DNA from: Sphingomonas sp. DG1-23
Lineage (GTDB): Bacteria; Pseudomonadota; Alphaproteobacteria; Sphingomonadales; Sphingomonadaceae
Length of the DNA stretch: 64,000 nt
Assembly (NCBI RefSeq): GCF_030730875.1
Contig: NZ_JAVAMA010000002.1
Span: forward strand, 434,001 to 498,000
Direction: 5' to 3'
Below are positions 19,090-29,149 of this stretch, one piece after another. Numbering within the stretch: position 1 is the first letter of the stretch; the number at the start of each line of letters is the position of its first letter. Below the pieces are notes generated by a model. That model saw only the letters and a list, made by a program, of their open reading frames with translations. It did not search any database and was not told where the DNA came from. The position numbers were made by a program, and so were the translations under genes.

Positions 19090-19110
19090 ATCGGGTGCCT
19101 AGCCGCTTCC

Positions 19111-19188
19111 GTGCTGCTGCGAAAGCAGGAGCCCAGGGTGACGGCGGACTTCGCTTGTGGCTCGGGGCTCCTGCTTTCGCAGGAGCAC
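19111..19188. repeat. Palindromic repeat, family A (copy 1)
   Basis: The left arm contains gcgaaagcaggagcccaggg, and the right arm ggctcctgctttcgcaggag is its near-complement, about 30 bases apart. Related copies lie at 25322-25398 and 61113-61195. It sits between ptsH and the TrmH-like gene. Confidence 0.75.
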
Positions 19189-19201
19189 CGGCGCAACGAG
19201 T

Positions 19202-19474
19202 CTAATCCTCGCCGAACCGCGCCTCGACCAACGCCGCCAGCGCCTCGACCGCGGCATGGGCGCCGTCGCCCTCGGCGCTGATCGTGATGCTGTCGCCCTT
19301 GGCGGCGCCGAGCATCATCAGGTCGAGGATCGACGTGCCCGAGGCGCTCGCCCCGTCCTTCTCGACGGTGAGCTCGACCGGCTGGTTGGTCGCAAGGGTG
19401 ACGAACGCCATGCTCGCGCGTGCGTGCAGGCCCCGGCGGTTCTCGATCTGGACGGTACGCGTCGTCCGACTCAC
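19202..19474 (-). CDS. ptsH: HPr family phosphocarrier protein
   Basis: 90 residues. The phosphorylatable histidine lies in NRRGLHARAS and the regulatory serine region in GTSILDLMMLGAA, both intact, so it can receive phosphate from EI on histidine and from HprK on serine. The GTG start overlaps the EIIA stop (GTGA). No sugar permease (EIIB/EIIC) is nearby, which fits the alphaproteobacterial regulatory PTS. EI (ptsI/ptsP) is not adjacent; the next gene downstream is a TrmH methyltransferase. Confidence 0.94.
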   Translation of the reverse strand: MSRTTRTVQIENRRGLHARASMAFVTLATNQPVELTVEKDGASASGTSILDLMMLGAAKGDSITISAEGDGAHAAVEALAALVEARFGED

Positions 19475-19878
19475 GCGGCGGCCTCTCCCAATACTTCGGA
19501 TGCGACGGTGATGTATTTGCGTCCGGCGTCGCGGGCGGCGGCGACCGCCTCGGTCACCTTCATCGTCTTGCGCGCGCTGCCCAGCCGGATCAGCATCGGC
19601 AGGTTGATCCCGGCGATGACTTCGATCCGCCCCGCTTCCATCAGCGAGATAGCGAGGTTCGAGGGCGTGCCGCCGAACAGGTCGCTCAGCACGATCACGC
19701 CGCGGCCTTCGTCGACATTCTTGATCGCCTCGGCGATGTCGGCGCGGCGGCTCTCCATATCGTCGTCGGGGCCGATGCAGATCGATTCGATCCGCTCCTG
19801 CTGACCCACCACATGCTCCATCGCGACGACGAACTCTTCGGCGAGTCGCCCGTGCGTCACGAGTACCAAACCAATCAT
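19471..19878 (-). CDS. PTS EIIA component, mannose family
   Basis: 135 residues. The EIIA-Man fold begins MIGLVLVTHGRLAEE, with the phospho-acceptor histidine at residue 9, and carries the typical VIVLSDLFGGTPSN motif. No EIIB, EIIC or EIID partner is encoded here, so it probably accepts phosphate from HPr for regulation rather than sugar uptake. It lies between rapZ and ptsH with almost no spacing and overlaps ptsH by GTGA. Confidence 0.93.
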   Translation of the reverse strand: MIGLVLVTHGRLAEEFVVAMEHVVGQQERIESICIGPDDDMESRRADIAEAIKNVDEGRGVIVLSDLFGGTPSNLAISLMEAGRIEVIAGINLPMLIRLGSARKTMKVTEAVAAARDAGRKYITVASEVLGEAAA

Positions 19879-19879
19879 T

Positions 19880-20818
19880 TCAAACTCCGCCCCCTGATAT
19901 GGTCACCGGGGCCCCCTCCAGCGAGTCCTGCGGCGCGGTCTGCAAATCGCGGTGCGTCACCGTGGGCGAAAATCCCTCTTCACGCAACCGCCGGGCCATC
20001 CGTTCGGCAACGTGGACCGAGCGGTGGCGGCCCCCCGTACACCCGAATGCGGCGGTGACATATGCCTTTCCTTCGGCCTGATAACGCGGCAGGAGGAGGA
20101 GCAGCAGCGCCTCGATCTGCGCCATCGCCGCGGCATAAGCGGGATCGTCGGCGATATAATCCGACACCTCGGCGTCCTGCCCCGTCCCGGGACGCAGCGC
20201 TTCCACCCAATGCGGATTGCGGAGGAAGCGCATGTCGAACACCAGATCGGCATCGCGCGGCAATCCGCGCGCAAAGCCGAACGAGGTGATCGTCAACACG
20301 GTCCGGCCGAGCCCCTCGCCCGAAAAGCTCGCGCGGATCTGCTGCTGCAATTCGTTCGAGGCGAGGTTGGTCGTGTCGATGAGTCGGTTGGACCAGCGCC
20401 GCAGCGGCATCAGCAGTTCGCGCTCGCGGGCGATCCCGTCGCTCGCCGGCCGGTCCTGCGCCAGCGGATGGCGCCGCCGGGTCTCCGAATAACGGCGTTC
20501 GAGTTCCGCCCCGGCGCATTCGAGAAACAGGGTGCCGACCTGGTGGCCTTCCTGCTCACCCAGTTTCTTGACGCGCTGGACGATGCTCTCGGCGTCGAAC
20601 CCGCGGGTCTGGGTGCCGATCCCGAGCGCCAGCGGCCGATCGTCGTCGCCGTCCGCGCCCTCGCCCGGAGGCGTATCGAGCAGCCGGTGGAGCAGGAGCA
20701 AAGGCAAATTGTCGACGGTCTCCCAGCCGAGATCCTCGAGCGTCCGCAGCGCCGTCGACTTGCCGGCGCCCGACATGCCGGTCACCAGCAATATCTGTTT
20801 GGGGCGCCTCCGGCTCAC
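19880..20818 (-). CDS. rapZ: RNase adapter protein RapZ (YvcJ/YhbJ family)
   Basis: 312 residues. The N-terminal P-loop is in LLVTGMSGAGKSTALRTLED, the middle has GFARGLPRDADLVFDMRFLRNP, and the C-terminal domain carries YVTAAFGCTGGRHRSV. RapZ binds nucleotides and, in enterobacteria, presents small RNAs to RNase E and controls amino-sugar synthesis. The gene starts at a GTG overlapping the hprK stop, which fixes the start because the longer open frame upstream is antisense and off-frame sequence. It sits inside the regulatory PTS operon. Confidence 0.94.
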   Translation of the reverse strand: MSRRRPKQILLVTGMSGAGKSTALRTLEDLGWETVDNLPLLLLHRLLDTPPGEGADGDDDRPLALGIGTQTRGFDAESIVQRVKKLGEQEGHQVGTLFLECAGAELERRYSETRRRHPLAQDRPASDGIARERELLMPLRRWSNRLIDTTNLASNELQQQIRASFSGEGLGRTVLTITSFGFARGLPRDADLVFDMRFLRNPHWVEALRPGTGQDAEVSDYIADDPAYAAAMAQIEALLLLLLPRYQAEGKAYVTAAFGCTGGRHRSVHVAERMARRLREEGFSPTVTHRDLQTAPQDSLEGAPVTISGGGV

Positions 20819-21258
20819 TGCATCGCCCGTTTGAGCGCGAGTTCGACCTTGATCGGCGCCGACGGCTCCAGCGCGGCCAGCGCGAGCACCGGCACGTCCA
20901 CCCCGGCGATCCGCCGGGCGCGGGGATCCTCGGGAAAGCGGGGCGGGGTATCGAGAATGACGATCAGCAGGTCCACCGGAACGCGCTCCACGCTGGGCAT
21001 CTCGACAATGCCCAGCCCGCGTACTTCGATCCGTCCGGCAAGATGCGCGGGTGCGCAGGCGATCAGCGCGCCGTCCTGCCGCTGGCAGATCACCTGGCCG
21101 TCGGCGACGAGCGCCGCGCCGCGATCGATCAGCCGCAGCGCGAGATCGGATTTGCCCTCGCCCGAGCGGCCCTCGATCAGCACCGCCCGGCCGCCGATCG
21201 CGACGCAGGCGCCATGCACCGTCTCCGAGGAGACCTCTGGAAGCCGGATTTCGGGCAT
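20815..21258 (-). CDS. hprK: HPr kinase/phosphorylase, short alphaproteobacterial type
   Basis: 147 residues, about half the size of Firmicutes HprK. It keeps the catalytic half with the P-loop LIEGRSGEGKSDLALRLI and the core region GRIEVRGLGIVE. It phosphorylates HPr on serine and removes the phosphate, linking carbon status to regulation. It overlaps chvG upstream by ATGA and rapZ downstream by GTGA, so it is tightly coupled to both. Absence of the N-terminal domain is normal for this class, not a truncation. Confidence 0.93.
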   Translation of the reverse strand: MPEIRLPEVSSETVHGACVAIGGRAVLIEGRSGEGKSDLALRLIDRGAALVADGQVICQRQDGALIACAPAHLAGRIEVRGLGIVEMPSVERVPVDLLIVILDTPPRFPEDPRARRIAGVDVPVLALAALEPSAPIKVELALKRAMQ

Positions 21259-22832
21259 CAGTTCTGCTCCGCCAGGGGCAGCCGCACCACGAACCGGGCT
21301 CCGCGCAATCGATCCTCGCGTGTTTCCACTGAAATGCTCCCCTGATGGCCTTCGACGATGGTGCGTGCGATGGCAAGGCCTAGTCCCGAATGCTGACCAA
21401 AGGCTTCACTTTCGGGACGCACCGAATGGAATCGGCGGAAGATCGCGTCGCGTGCCGCCTCGGGAACGCCAGGTCCCTCATCCTCGACCCGGACGATCAG
21501 CATTTCCCTGTCGCGCACCGCGGAGATCGTGATGAGCCCGCCTTCCGGGGAGAAGGACAGCGCGTTCTCGATCAGATTTTCGAACACCCGCTCCAGCCGT
21601 GCGCCTTCGCCGAGCACCGTGAGCGGCTGATCCGGGCGACGATCGAACAGGATGCGGATGCCGTTCGGCAGCCCGCGGGTCGCGCGCTGATCGAGCAAGG
21701 CGGCGATCATCATCCCGACATCGACCGGTTCGAACGTCGCGCGGCTGAGCTGCGCATCGAGCCGCGACGCGTCCGAGATGTCGGTGATCAGCCGGTCGAG
21801 CCGATGGACGTCGTCGCGCACGATCGCGAGCAACTGCTCCTGGAGCTGCGAATCCTTGACCTTGGACAAGCCCTCCACCGCCGAACGCAGCGAAGCGAGC
21901 GGGTTCTTGAGCTCGTGCGTCACATCGGCGGCGAAGCTCTCGGTTGCGTCGATCCGCGCGCGCAACGCCTGACTCATATCCGAGATCGCCCGCGCGAGCA
22001 TGCCGATCTCGTCGCTGCGCTCGGGCAGCCGGGGAACGACGACTTCGCGCGCACGCCCCAGCCGGACCCGCACCGCCGCGCGGGCGAGCCGGCGCAGCGG
22101 CCGCACGATCGTCCGCGCGAGGAACAAAGAGAGCAGGATCGACAGCAAGCTGACGATCGCCAGCACCACGCTCAGGCGGAAGCGCTCGATGCGCACCGTC
22201 TGGGTGATGTCGCGCGCATTGACCGTGGTCATCACCACGCCGAGCTGGGTGATCGGCGCCGCGGCGGTGATCACCGGGGTACGATCGGGCGCGCGCCACA
22301 CGGTCGCGGGTGTGCCATGCGTCTCGCGTGCGATCCGCACGTCGGGCCAGTCGAGGCCGCGGTCGCGCCGGCGCTCGCGATAGAGCGGTGCGCGGTCGGC
22401 TCCGGCGACGGTGTCGATGACCGCGTCGAGGAAGCGGGCGGTGGATTGGTTGAACGGGTCCTTGTCGGGATCGCGCAGCAGGAGATTGCGCAATCCGAGA
22501 TCGTGGCTGTCGGTGATCAGCTTGCCGGTCTCGTCGTAGAGCCGGATGCGGGTGCCGGTGTCGCGGGCGAGGCTGAGCACGAGCAGGTCGCGCCGCTCGG
22601 GCGTGGCGGAGGCGACTGCCTGCGCGATCAGCCGTACTTCGCCGCGCGCCTGCGCCACCCGGCTGTCGACGATCCGGCTGCGATAGGAATCGAGATAGAA
22701 GAAGCCGCTGCCGAGCAAGGCCAGCGCAAAGATGTTGACCGCGAGAATCCTCGGCGTGAGGCTGACGCGGTTCGACCATTTGAGCGCGAGTTCGCGCTCG
22801 CTATTCGTCCGAGAAGCGATAACCGGCGCCAT
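21258..22832 (-). CDS. chvG: Sensor histidine kinase ChvG
   Basis: 524 residues: a membrane segment near residues 25-45, a periplasmic sensor domain, a second membrane segment ([19 protein letters not shown]), HAMP, HisKA with [14 protein letters not shown], and HATPase with ENLIENAL and [16 protein letters not shown]. ChvG senses acid and cell-envelope stress and phosphorylates ChvI. The ATG chosen begins MAPVIASR; it overlaps the 3' end of chvI by about 30 bases. It is followed by hprK with an ATGA overlap, the conserved alphaproteobacterial order. Confidence 0.93.
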   Translation of the reverse strand: MAPVIASRTNSERELALKWSNRVSLTPRILAVNIFALALLGSGFFYLDSYRSRIVDSRVAQARGEVRLIAQAVASATPERRDLLVLSLARDTGTRIRLYDETGKLITDSHDLGLRNLLLRDPDKDPFNQSTARFLDAVIDTVAGADRAPLYRERRRDRGLDWPDVRIARETHGTPATVWRAPDRTPVITAAAPITQLGVVMTTVNARDITQTVRIERFRLSVVLAIVSLLSILLSLFLARTIVRPLRRLARAAVRVRLGRAREVVVPRLPERSDEIGMLARAISDMSQALRARIDATESFAADVTHELKNPLASLRSAVEGLSKVKDSQLQEQLLAIVRDDVHRLDRLITDISDASRLDAQLSRATFEPVDVGMMIAALLDQRATRGLPNGIRILFDRRPDQPLTVLGEGARLERVFENLIENALSFSPEGGLITISAVRDREMLIVRVEDEGPGVPEAARDAIFRRFHSVRPESEAFGQHSGLGLAIARTIVEGHQGSISVETREDRLRGARFVVRLPLAEQN

Positions 22833-23544
22833 AGAGCGTTTCGATAGCATCGAACTCGGGATCGACCTGGCGGAATTTGCGCCGCACGCGCTTGATGTGG
22901 CTGTCTATCGTCCGGTCGTCGACATAGATGTCGTCCTGATAGGCGGCGTCCATCAGCTGGTTGCGGGTCTTCACGATCCCCGGGCGCTGCGCCAGCGTCT
23001 CGAGGATCAGGAACTCGGTGACCGTCAGCGTGACGTTGGTGCCGCCCCAGGTGACGCGGTGCCGCGCCGGGTCCATCGTCAGCCGCCCGCGCTCGAGGAT
23101 TTCCGCCGGCTCCTGCACGCCGCCGTCGGCGCTCGGCTGGGCCGCTTCGGTGCGCCGCAGGATCGCCCGGATCCGCGCGATCAGCAGCCGCTGGCTGAAC
23201 GGCTTGGCGATATAATCGTCGGCGCCCATGGCGAGCCCCAGCGCCTCGTCGAGCTCGTCATCCTTGCTGGTGAGGAAGATGACGGGAATCGCGCTCTTCT
23301 CGCGCAACCGCCGGAGCAATTCGAGCCCGTCCATCTTGGGCATCTTGATGTCGAGCACCGCAAGGTCGGGCGGGTTCTCGATCAGCGCCTTCAACGCGCT
23401 CTCGCCGTCCGAATAGACGCGGGTGAGGAATCCCTCGGTCTGAAGCGCGATCGAAACCGAGGTCAGGATGTTGCGGTCGTCATCGACCAGCGCGATCGTC
23501 GCGGTCATGCCGGGCAGCGTGCGTGGCTTTGAAGCATCAGTCAC
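22801..23544 (-). CDS. chvI: Response regulator ChvI
   Basis: About 247 residues of the OmpR class. The receiver has [10 protein letters not shown], the phospho-acceptor aspartate in [13 protein letters not shown], and the lysine in AKPF. The winged-helix output ends [16 protein letters not shown] and [15 protein letters not shown] gives this 5' end, and an ATG at 23508 (starting [11 protein letters not shown]) is an equally good start. It heads the chvI-chvG-hprK-rapZ-EIIA-ptsH operon and is divergent from pckA, a known ChvI-linked arrangement. Confidence 0.94.
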   Translation of the reverse strand: MTDASKPRTLPGMTATIALVDDDRNILTSVSIALQTEGFLTRVYSDGESALKALIENPPDLAVLDIKMPKMDGLELLRRLREKSAIPVIFLTSKDDELDEALGLAMGADDYIAKPFSQRLLIARIRAILRRTEAAQPSADGGVQEPAEILERGRLTMDPARHRVTWGGTNVTLTVTEFLILETLAQRPGIVKTRNQLMDAAYQDDIYVDDRTIDSHIKRVRRKFRQVDPEFDAIETLYGAGYRFSDE

Positions 23545-23686
23545 GGGTTAAAGCAAAGTCGCGGCCGGCTCAATCGGTTGACAACGCTTACCCGCATTGA
23601 CGCCCTTCGCGCGCGCTGCCTAAGGCCATGTCATTGATAACGCGGCCCCGCTTTCGGGAAGGGGCTTTGCGACCTTGGAGGTTTGG

Positions 23687-25303
<1,617 letters not shown>

Positions 25304-25321
25304 AGGCTCAGGAACTTCGCT

Positions 25322-25398
25322 GTGCTCCCGCGAAAGCAGGAGCCCAGGGCCGCGAGGGAATCGCCAACGACTCTGGGCTCCTGCTCGCGCAGGATCAT
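25322..25398. repeat. Palindromic repeat, family A (copy 2)
   Basis: The left arm gcgaaagcaggagcccaggg matches copy 1 exactly over 20 bases. The right arm around ctctgggctcctgctcgcgc is its near-complement. It lies immediately after pckA. Confidence 0.75.
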
Positions 25399-25419
25399 GA
25401 GAACGATACGACCATATCG

Positions 25420-25872
25420 ATGACAGACCATCCACCGCGCTTGTTCACCGCCGACGCCGAGATCATCCGTCTCGGCGAGGGCCTGCTCGCGTGCAATCTG
25501 CGTAAGGAAGTCTGGACGCACGAGGCGCATCTCGCCGCCTGCCTCTATCTGCTGAGCGAACGCCCCGACATAAATGTGGACGCCGAGATCGCCGGGATCA
25601 TCTCGCGCTTCAACGAAAGCGTCGGCGGCGTGAACGACGACGCGAGCGGCTATCACGATACCATCACTCGTGCCTATATCGCCGGCGTGCGACTGTTCCT
25701 CGGCGTGCAGCTCAAAGGCGGGCTTGCCGAACGGGTCAATGCGCTTTTGCTCTCGCCGATGGGCCGGCGCGATTGGCCGCTGGGTTTCTACAGCCGCGAA
25801 CTGCTGTTCTCGGTACCCGCGCGGCGCGGTTTCGTGCCTCCCGACCGTGCGCCGCTGCCCGAAGCGTGCTAG
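25420..25872 (+). CDS. Conserved-looking hypothetical protein
   Basis: 150 residues, mostly helical, cytoplasmic. A distinctive block, RKEVWTHEAHLAACLYLL, with histidines spaced H-x2-H, could bind metal, and a second histidine lies in GYHDTITRAYI. It resembles unnamed proteobacterial proteins with a WTHxAHL block, but I cannot assign a function. It follows the repeat behind pckA and precedes a small gene on the same strand by about 40 bases. Confidence 0.65.
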   Translation: MTDHPPRLFTADAEIIRLGEGLLACNLRKEVWTHEAHLAACLYLLSERPDINVDAEIAGIISRFNESVGGVNDDASGYHDTITRAYIAGVRLFLGVQLKGGLAERVNALLLSPMGRRDWPLGFYSRELLFSVPARRGFVPPDRAPLPEAC

Positions 25873-25909
25873 CCTTCACGGACAGTTCGACAACGCGTTG
25901 GAGGCGATT

Positions 25910-26221
25910 ATGAGCATTCTCGACGGCATTCTCGGTCGAGTCACTCAGAACGTGGACATCGCCAATCTCGCCAACAAGGTCGGCCTGTCGCCCGAGCATG
26001 TCGAATCGGCGGTGCAGGCGCTGGCCAAATTCCATCCGATGGAAGGCGACACCGCCGAAGGCGCCGCGTCTGCGACGGGGCTTCCGGTCGACAAGATCCG
26101 CGAGATCATCGGTCATATCGGCGGAGAAGGCTCGCTCGGCCATTTCGCGCAACTGCTCGAGGGCGAAGGCGCGCTCGGCAAATTGGGCGGGCTCGCGTCC
26201 GGGTTGTTCGGCAAGAGCTGA
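25910..26221 (+). CDS. Small hypothetical protein
   Basis: 103 residues. The N-terminal half is a predicted helical region (ILDGILGRVTQNVDIANLA) and the C-terminal third is very glycine- and leucine-rich (GALGKLGGLASGLFG). The ATG is well supported by ggaggcg six bases upstream. The glycine-rich tail is reminiscent of DUF937-like small proteins, but the match is weak. No membrane segment or signal peptide is evident. Confidence 0.62.
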   Translation: MSILDGILGRVTQNVDIANLANKVGLSPEHVESAVQALAKFHPMEGDTAEGAASATGLPVDKIREIIGHIGGEGSLGHFAQLLEGEGALGKLGGLASGLFGKS

Positions 26222-26312
26222 ACCGCGCCGCGCGGCACATTATCGCAACGATCGGCGCCCGCGCGGGTGGGTTCGGCCTATAAGGCAAGGACCATCACCG
26301 CGAGGAACGTTA

Positions 26313-26507
26313 GTGAAGTTCATTTCCTTGAAGGCGATCAATGGCGAGCCGATCCTCGTCAACGTCACCGCCGTCCGCACCGTATCGTCGATCGACCTCG
26401 CCGGGGTCGAGATGGGCGTGATCGGCTTCGACAAGACGCACGAAGTCGTGGTCGGCTCGACCGTCGCCGAAGTCACCGAAGCGATCACCGCCGCCACCGA
26501 AGCCTGA
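26313..26507 (+). CDS. Very small hypothetical protein
   Basis: 64 residues from a GTG start preceded by gagga at suitable spacing. The sequence, KFISLKAINGEPILVNVTAV, reads like a small beta-sheet protein with a C-terminal helix (VAEVTEAITAATEA). FlbD-like and other small regulators have a comparable opening, but this is a resemblance only. It stands alone between a hypothetical gene and a convergent monooxygenase-like gene. Confidence 0.6.
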   Translation: MKFISLKAINGEPILVNVTAVRTVSSIDLAGVEMGVIGFDKTHEVVVGSTVAEVTEAITAATEA

Positions 26508-26545
26508 GCCCCTGACTCTCTTCCTGCAAGGAAGGAACTCTCGGC

Positions 26546-26863
26546 CTAAGGTGCCTTCCCGCCGGCGACCACCGCGTGATGCTCGACGTGCATCGGCCGC
26601 TCGAGCAGATAGTCGTCGTCTTCGGGATAATAGCGCGCAAGGGCGATATCGGCGCCAGCGAAACCGCGTATCGCGTCGAGGTTCTCCCACCAGCTCAGGG
26701 TCGTGACTTCGGTAGTCCCGTCGCCCAGATCGCGGAACAGCATCTGGAAGCCAAGATTGCCCGGCGTCGACCCGTAGTCGGTGCCGCCGGTGGCGGCGAT
26801 ATAGTCGCGATAGGCGTCTCGCGCATCCGTGCGGATCACGCCGCGCCAGCGCCGGAGGATCAT
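26546..26863 (-). CDS. Antibiotic-biosynthesis-monooxygenase-like (ABM) domain protein
   Basis: 105 residues. The ferredoxin-like dimeric alpha/beta-barrel fold is suggested by TEVTTLSWWENLDAIRGFAG and the following ARYYPEDDDYLLE, which recur in ABM/NIPSNAP-type proteins. Such proteins range from heme-degrading enzymes to stress proteins of unknown chemistry. Its start overlaps the stop of the DUF885 gene (ATGA), making it the last gene of the SPFH-NfeD-DUF885 row. Confidence 0.7.
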   Translation of the reverse strand: MILRRWRGVIRTDARDAYRDYIAATGGTDYGSTPGNLGFQMLFRDLGDGTTEVTTLSWWENLDAIRGFAGADIALARYYPEDDDYLLERPMHVEHHAVVAGGKAP

Positions 26864-28680
26864 GTTTTCCGCGCCGCGACGTGACGATCGACGACGTGGC
26901 CGAGCACCGTCATCGGCACGTTGCCGCCGAGCACCAATGCGTCGTTGAACGCCTTGAAATCGTAGCGCGGACCGAGCGCCGCTTTGGCACGGTCGCGCAG
27001 CCGGTTGATCTCGCTATGGCCGACCTTGTAGCCGCATGCCTGTCCCGGCCATGCGCAATAACGGTCGACTTCGCCGGCGACTTCCTCTTCCGACGAGCCG
27101 TTGGCGGTGACGAACCAGTCGATCGCCTGCTTGCGCGTCCAGCGCTTGGCGTGGAGTCCGGTGTCGACCACGAGCCGGCAGGCGCGGAAGCCGAGCGACT
27201 GGAGATAGCCGAGTTTCTCCGCCGGATTGTCAGCATAGACTCCCAATTCCTCGGCGAGCTGCTCGGCATAGAGCGCCCAGCCTTCCGAATAGGCGTTGAA
27301 CTGGAGCAGGCTGCGGATCAGCGGCAACTTGAAGGTATATTCGCCCTGCCAGACATGGCCGGGGATCGCTTCGTGATAGGCGAGGTCGGGCAGGCTGAAG
27401 CGCGTGTGCAGGCTGGTGCTGCGCAGATTGATCCAGAACTTGCCGGGGATCGTTCCGTCGATCGAGCCGGGCCCGCCATAGGCGCCGGGGGCACCGGGTT
27501 CCTCTTCGGGCGGCAGGCGGCGAACCTCGACATTGCCCTTGACCAGCGTGTTGAACGCCTGCGGCATGCGTCCGCGGATGTCGGTGATGCGGGCATTGAG
27601 GAACTTGAGGATTTCGGCGCGGCCGGGATCGCCTTCGGGGAAAGTGAAACGCGGATCCTTGGCCAAAGCCTCCATCCGCGCGCCGACGCTACCCTGGCTA
27701 TAGCCTTCCTTTTTCAGAATCGTGTCCATCTCGGCCTGGATCGCGCGAAGCTGGTCGAGGCCCATCTGGTGGACCTCCTCGGGAGTCATGGTCGTCGTGG
27801 TCCCGGCTCGCAGCGCCCAGGCGTAATAGGCCTCACCGTCCTTGAACTTCCACACGCCGGCGTCGGCGGTGGCATGCTTGCGGTGGCGTTCGAGCTCGGC
27901 GATCTGGCGGTCCAGCGCCGGGGCGATCCGGTCGTTCGCCAGCATCCAGGCGCGCTGGCCGAAATCGCCTTCCATCCCCGCCGTGCGATTGGCGAGCGAG
28001 GTGACCAGCCCCCAGCCGGCGGTGTTGCCGCTGCGTGCCAGCCTGATCGCCTTCAGATTCTTGTCGAGCAGGAAGTCCGGCGCGATCACCCCGTTCGCGG
28101 CGGCGGCCTTGAGCCGCTCGGTCTCGCCGTCGAGCTGCTCGGCATAGGATTCGAGCCGGTCGAGATAGGCCTCGGCATCCTCGCGGGTCTTCACCTGATG
28201 ATCGGTGTCGAGCATCCGCGGCACGTCGATCCACGCGCCGACATTCTGCGCCACCGCATAGGGCGTGTTGCGCCAGCTGCCGACCGCGACGTCGCCATAG
28301 GGGAAAGCAAAGCCCTCGAGCGCATTGCCGTACGACGCCTGCACCACCTCGACATTGGTCCGCATCACCGGGCTGAGCGCCGCGGCGTCGAGCTTGCCGA
28401 TCTCGGCGAGCGTCTGGCGCAGATGCGCGGCGATCTTGGCCACCCCTCCCGGGGTGCGATCGGCGAGCTGATGCTTGAGCTGAGCGCGCTTGTCCTTGTC
28501 GATGCCGAGCGACGTCGCAGTCTCGGGATAGAGCGTGAGGAAAGTCTCGGCGGTGCGCGCGAGCAGCGCCTCGGCAGGCGCGTCCTTATCGGCGAACAGC
28601 GCGCTCGCCTGACGCGGCAGCGCTACGGTCGCAAGGGTTCCGGCGGTGCCGAGCAACAGCTGGCGGCGAGTGGTACGCAT
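26860..28680 (-). CDS. DUF885 family secreted protein (putative metalloprotease)
   Basis: About 606 residues. The N-terminus RTTRRQLLLGTAGTL followed by a hydrophobic run and an A-S-A site looks like a Tat-type signal. The body matches DUF885, with a candidate zinc motif in YHEAIPGHVWQGEY near the C-terminal third. The ATG at 28680 is favoured because gagga lies six bases before it; an ATG two codons earlier abuts the same site. DUF885 proteins are thought to be extracytoplasmic peptidases, but proof is limited. It lies 16 bases after nfeD. Confidence 0.85.
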   Translation of the reverse strand: MRTTRRQLLLGTAGTLATVALPRQASALFADKDAPAEALLARTAETFLTLYPETATSLGIDKDKRAQLKHQLADRTPGGVAKIAAHLRQTLAEIGKLDAAALSPVMRTNVEVVQASYGNALEGFAFPYGDVAVGSWRNTPYAVAQNVGAWIDVPRMLDTDHQVKTREDAEAYLDRLESYAEQLDGETERLKAAAANGVIAPDFLLDKNLKAIRLARSGNTAGWGLVTSLANRTAGMEGDFGQRAWMLANDRIAPALDRQIAELERHRKHATADAGVWKFKDGEAYYAWALRAGTTTTMTPEEVHQMGLDQLRAIQAEMDTILKKEGYSQGSVGARMEALAKDPRFTFPEGDPGRAEILKFLNARITDIRGRMPQAFNTLVKGNVEVRRLPPEEEPGAPGAYGGPGSIDGTIPGKFWINLRSTSLHTRFSLPDLAYHEAIPGHVWQGEYTFKLPLIRSLLQFNAYSEGWALYAEQLAEELGVYADNPAEKLGYLQSLGFRACRLVVDTGLHAKRWTRKQAIDWFVTANGSSEEEVAGEVDRYCAWPGQACGYKVGHSEINRLRDRAKAALGPRYDFKAFNDALVLGGNVPMTVLGHVVDRHVAARKT

Positions 28681-28696
28681 GGTCATTCCTCGAAAA

Positions 28697-29146
28697 TCAG
28701 GCAGTCACGGGTTCGACATTGAGCGCGGTTCCCGTCGCCCCGGTGATCCGGACATGGGCGCCGACCGGCGTGTCCGGGCCGCAGGCGAGCCATTCGCCGT
28801 CGCCTACGCGGACCTTGCCCTTGCCCGCGGCGATCGGCTCGACCACCGTCACCACTTCGCCGATCAGCCGAGCGACGCGGTCGTTGAGCAACGGATCGGC
28901 GCTCGGCACCGGATTGGCAAGATACCAGCGCCGCCCGAGCGCCACCGCCGCTGACGACGCAACGATGAACACCATAACCTGAAACGGCAGAGCGAAACCG
29001 GGGATGATCAGGGTCACCACGCCGGTCACCGCCGCGCCCGCCGCGACGAAGACCAGGAAGATGCCCGGTACCAGCAACTCGGTGATCGCGAGCAATGCCG
29101 CGAGGATCAGCCAAGAGAGCCCGGGCGTGGCGAGCAGCGCACTCAT
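28697..29146 (-). CDS. NfeD family membrane protein
   Basis: 149 residues. Hydrophobic segments (SWLILAALLAITELLVPGIFL, then two more to about residue 65) are followed by a soluble OB-fold C-terminal domain (GEVVTVVEPIAAGKGKVRVGDGEWLA). NfeD proteins pair with SPFH/stomatin proteins in membrane-domain organisation and proteolysis. The gene starts four bases after the SPFH stop, which supports a functional pair. The long serine-protease form of NfeD is absent. Confidence 0.88.
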   Translation of the reverse strand: MSALLATPGLSWLILAALLAITELLVPGIFLVFVAAGAAVTGVVTLIIPGFALPFQVMVFIVASSAAVALGRRWYLANPVPSADPLLNDRVARLIGEVVTVVEPIAAGKGKVRVGDGEWLACGPDTPVGAHVRITGATGTALNVEPVTA

Positions 29147-29149
29147 GCC

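Noticed and set aside
19111..19188. CRISPR repeats.
   Set aside because: The repeats are not in regular arrays and have no uniform spacers; copies are dispersed by kilobases.
23578..23610. TTGACA between chvI and pckA.
   Set aside because: No acceptable -10 at 16-18 bases spacing in the pckA direction.
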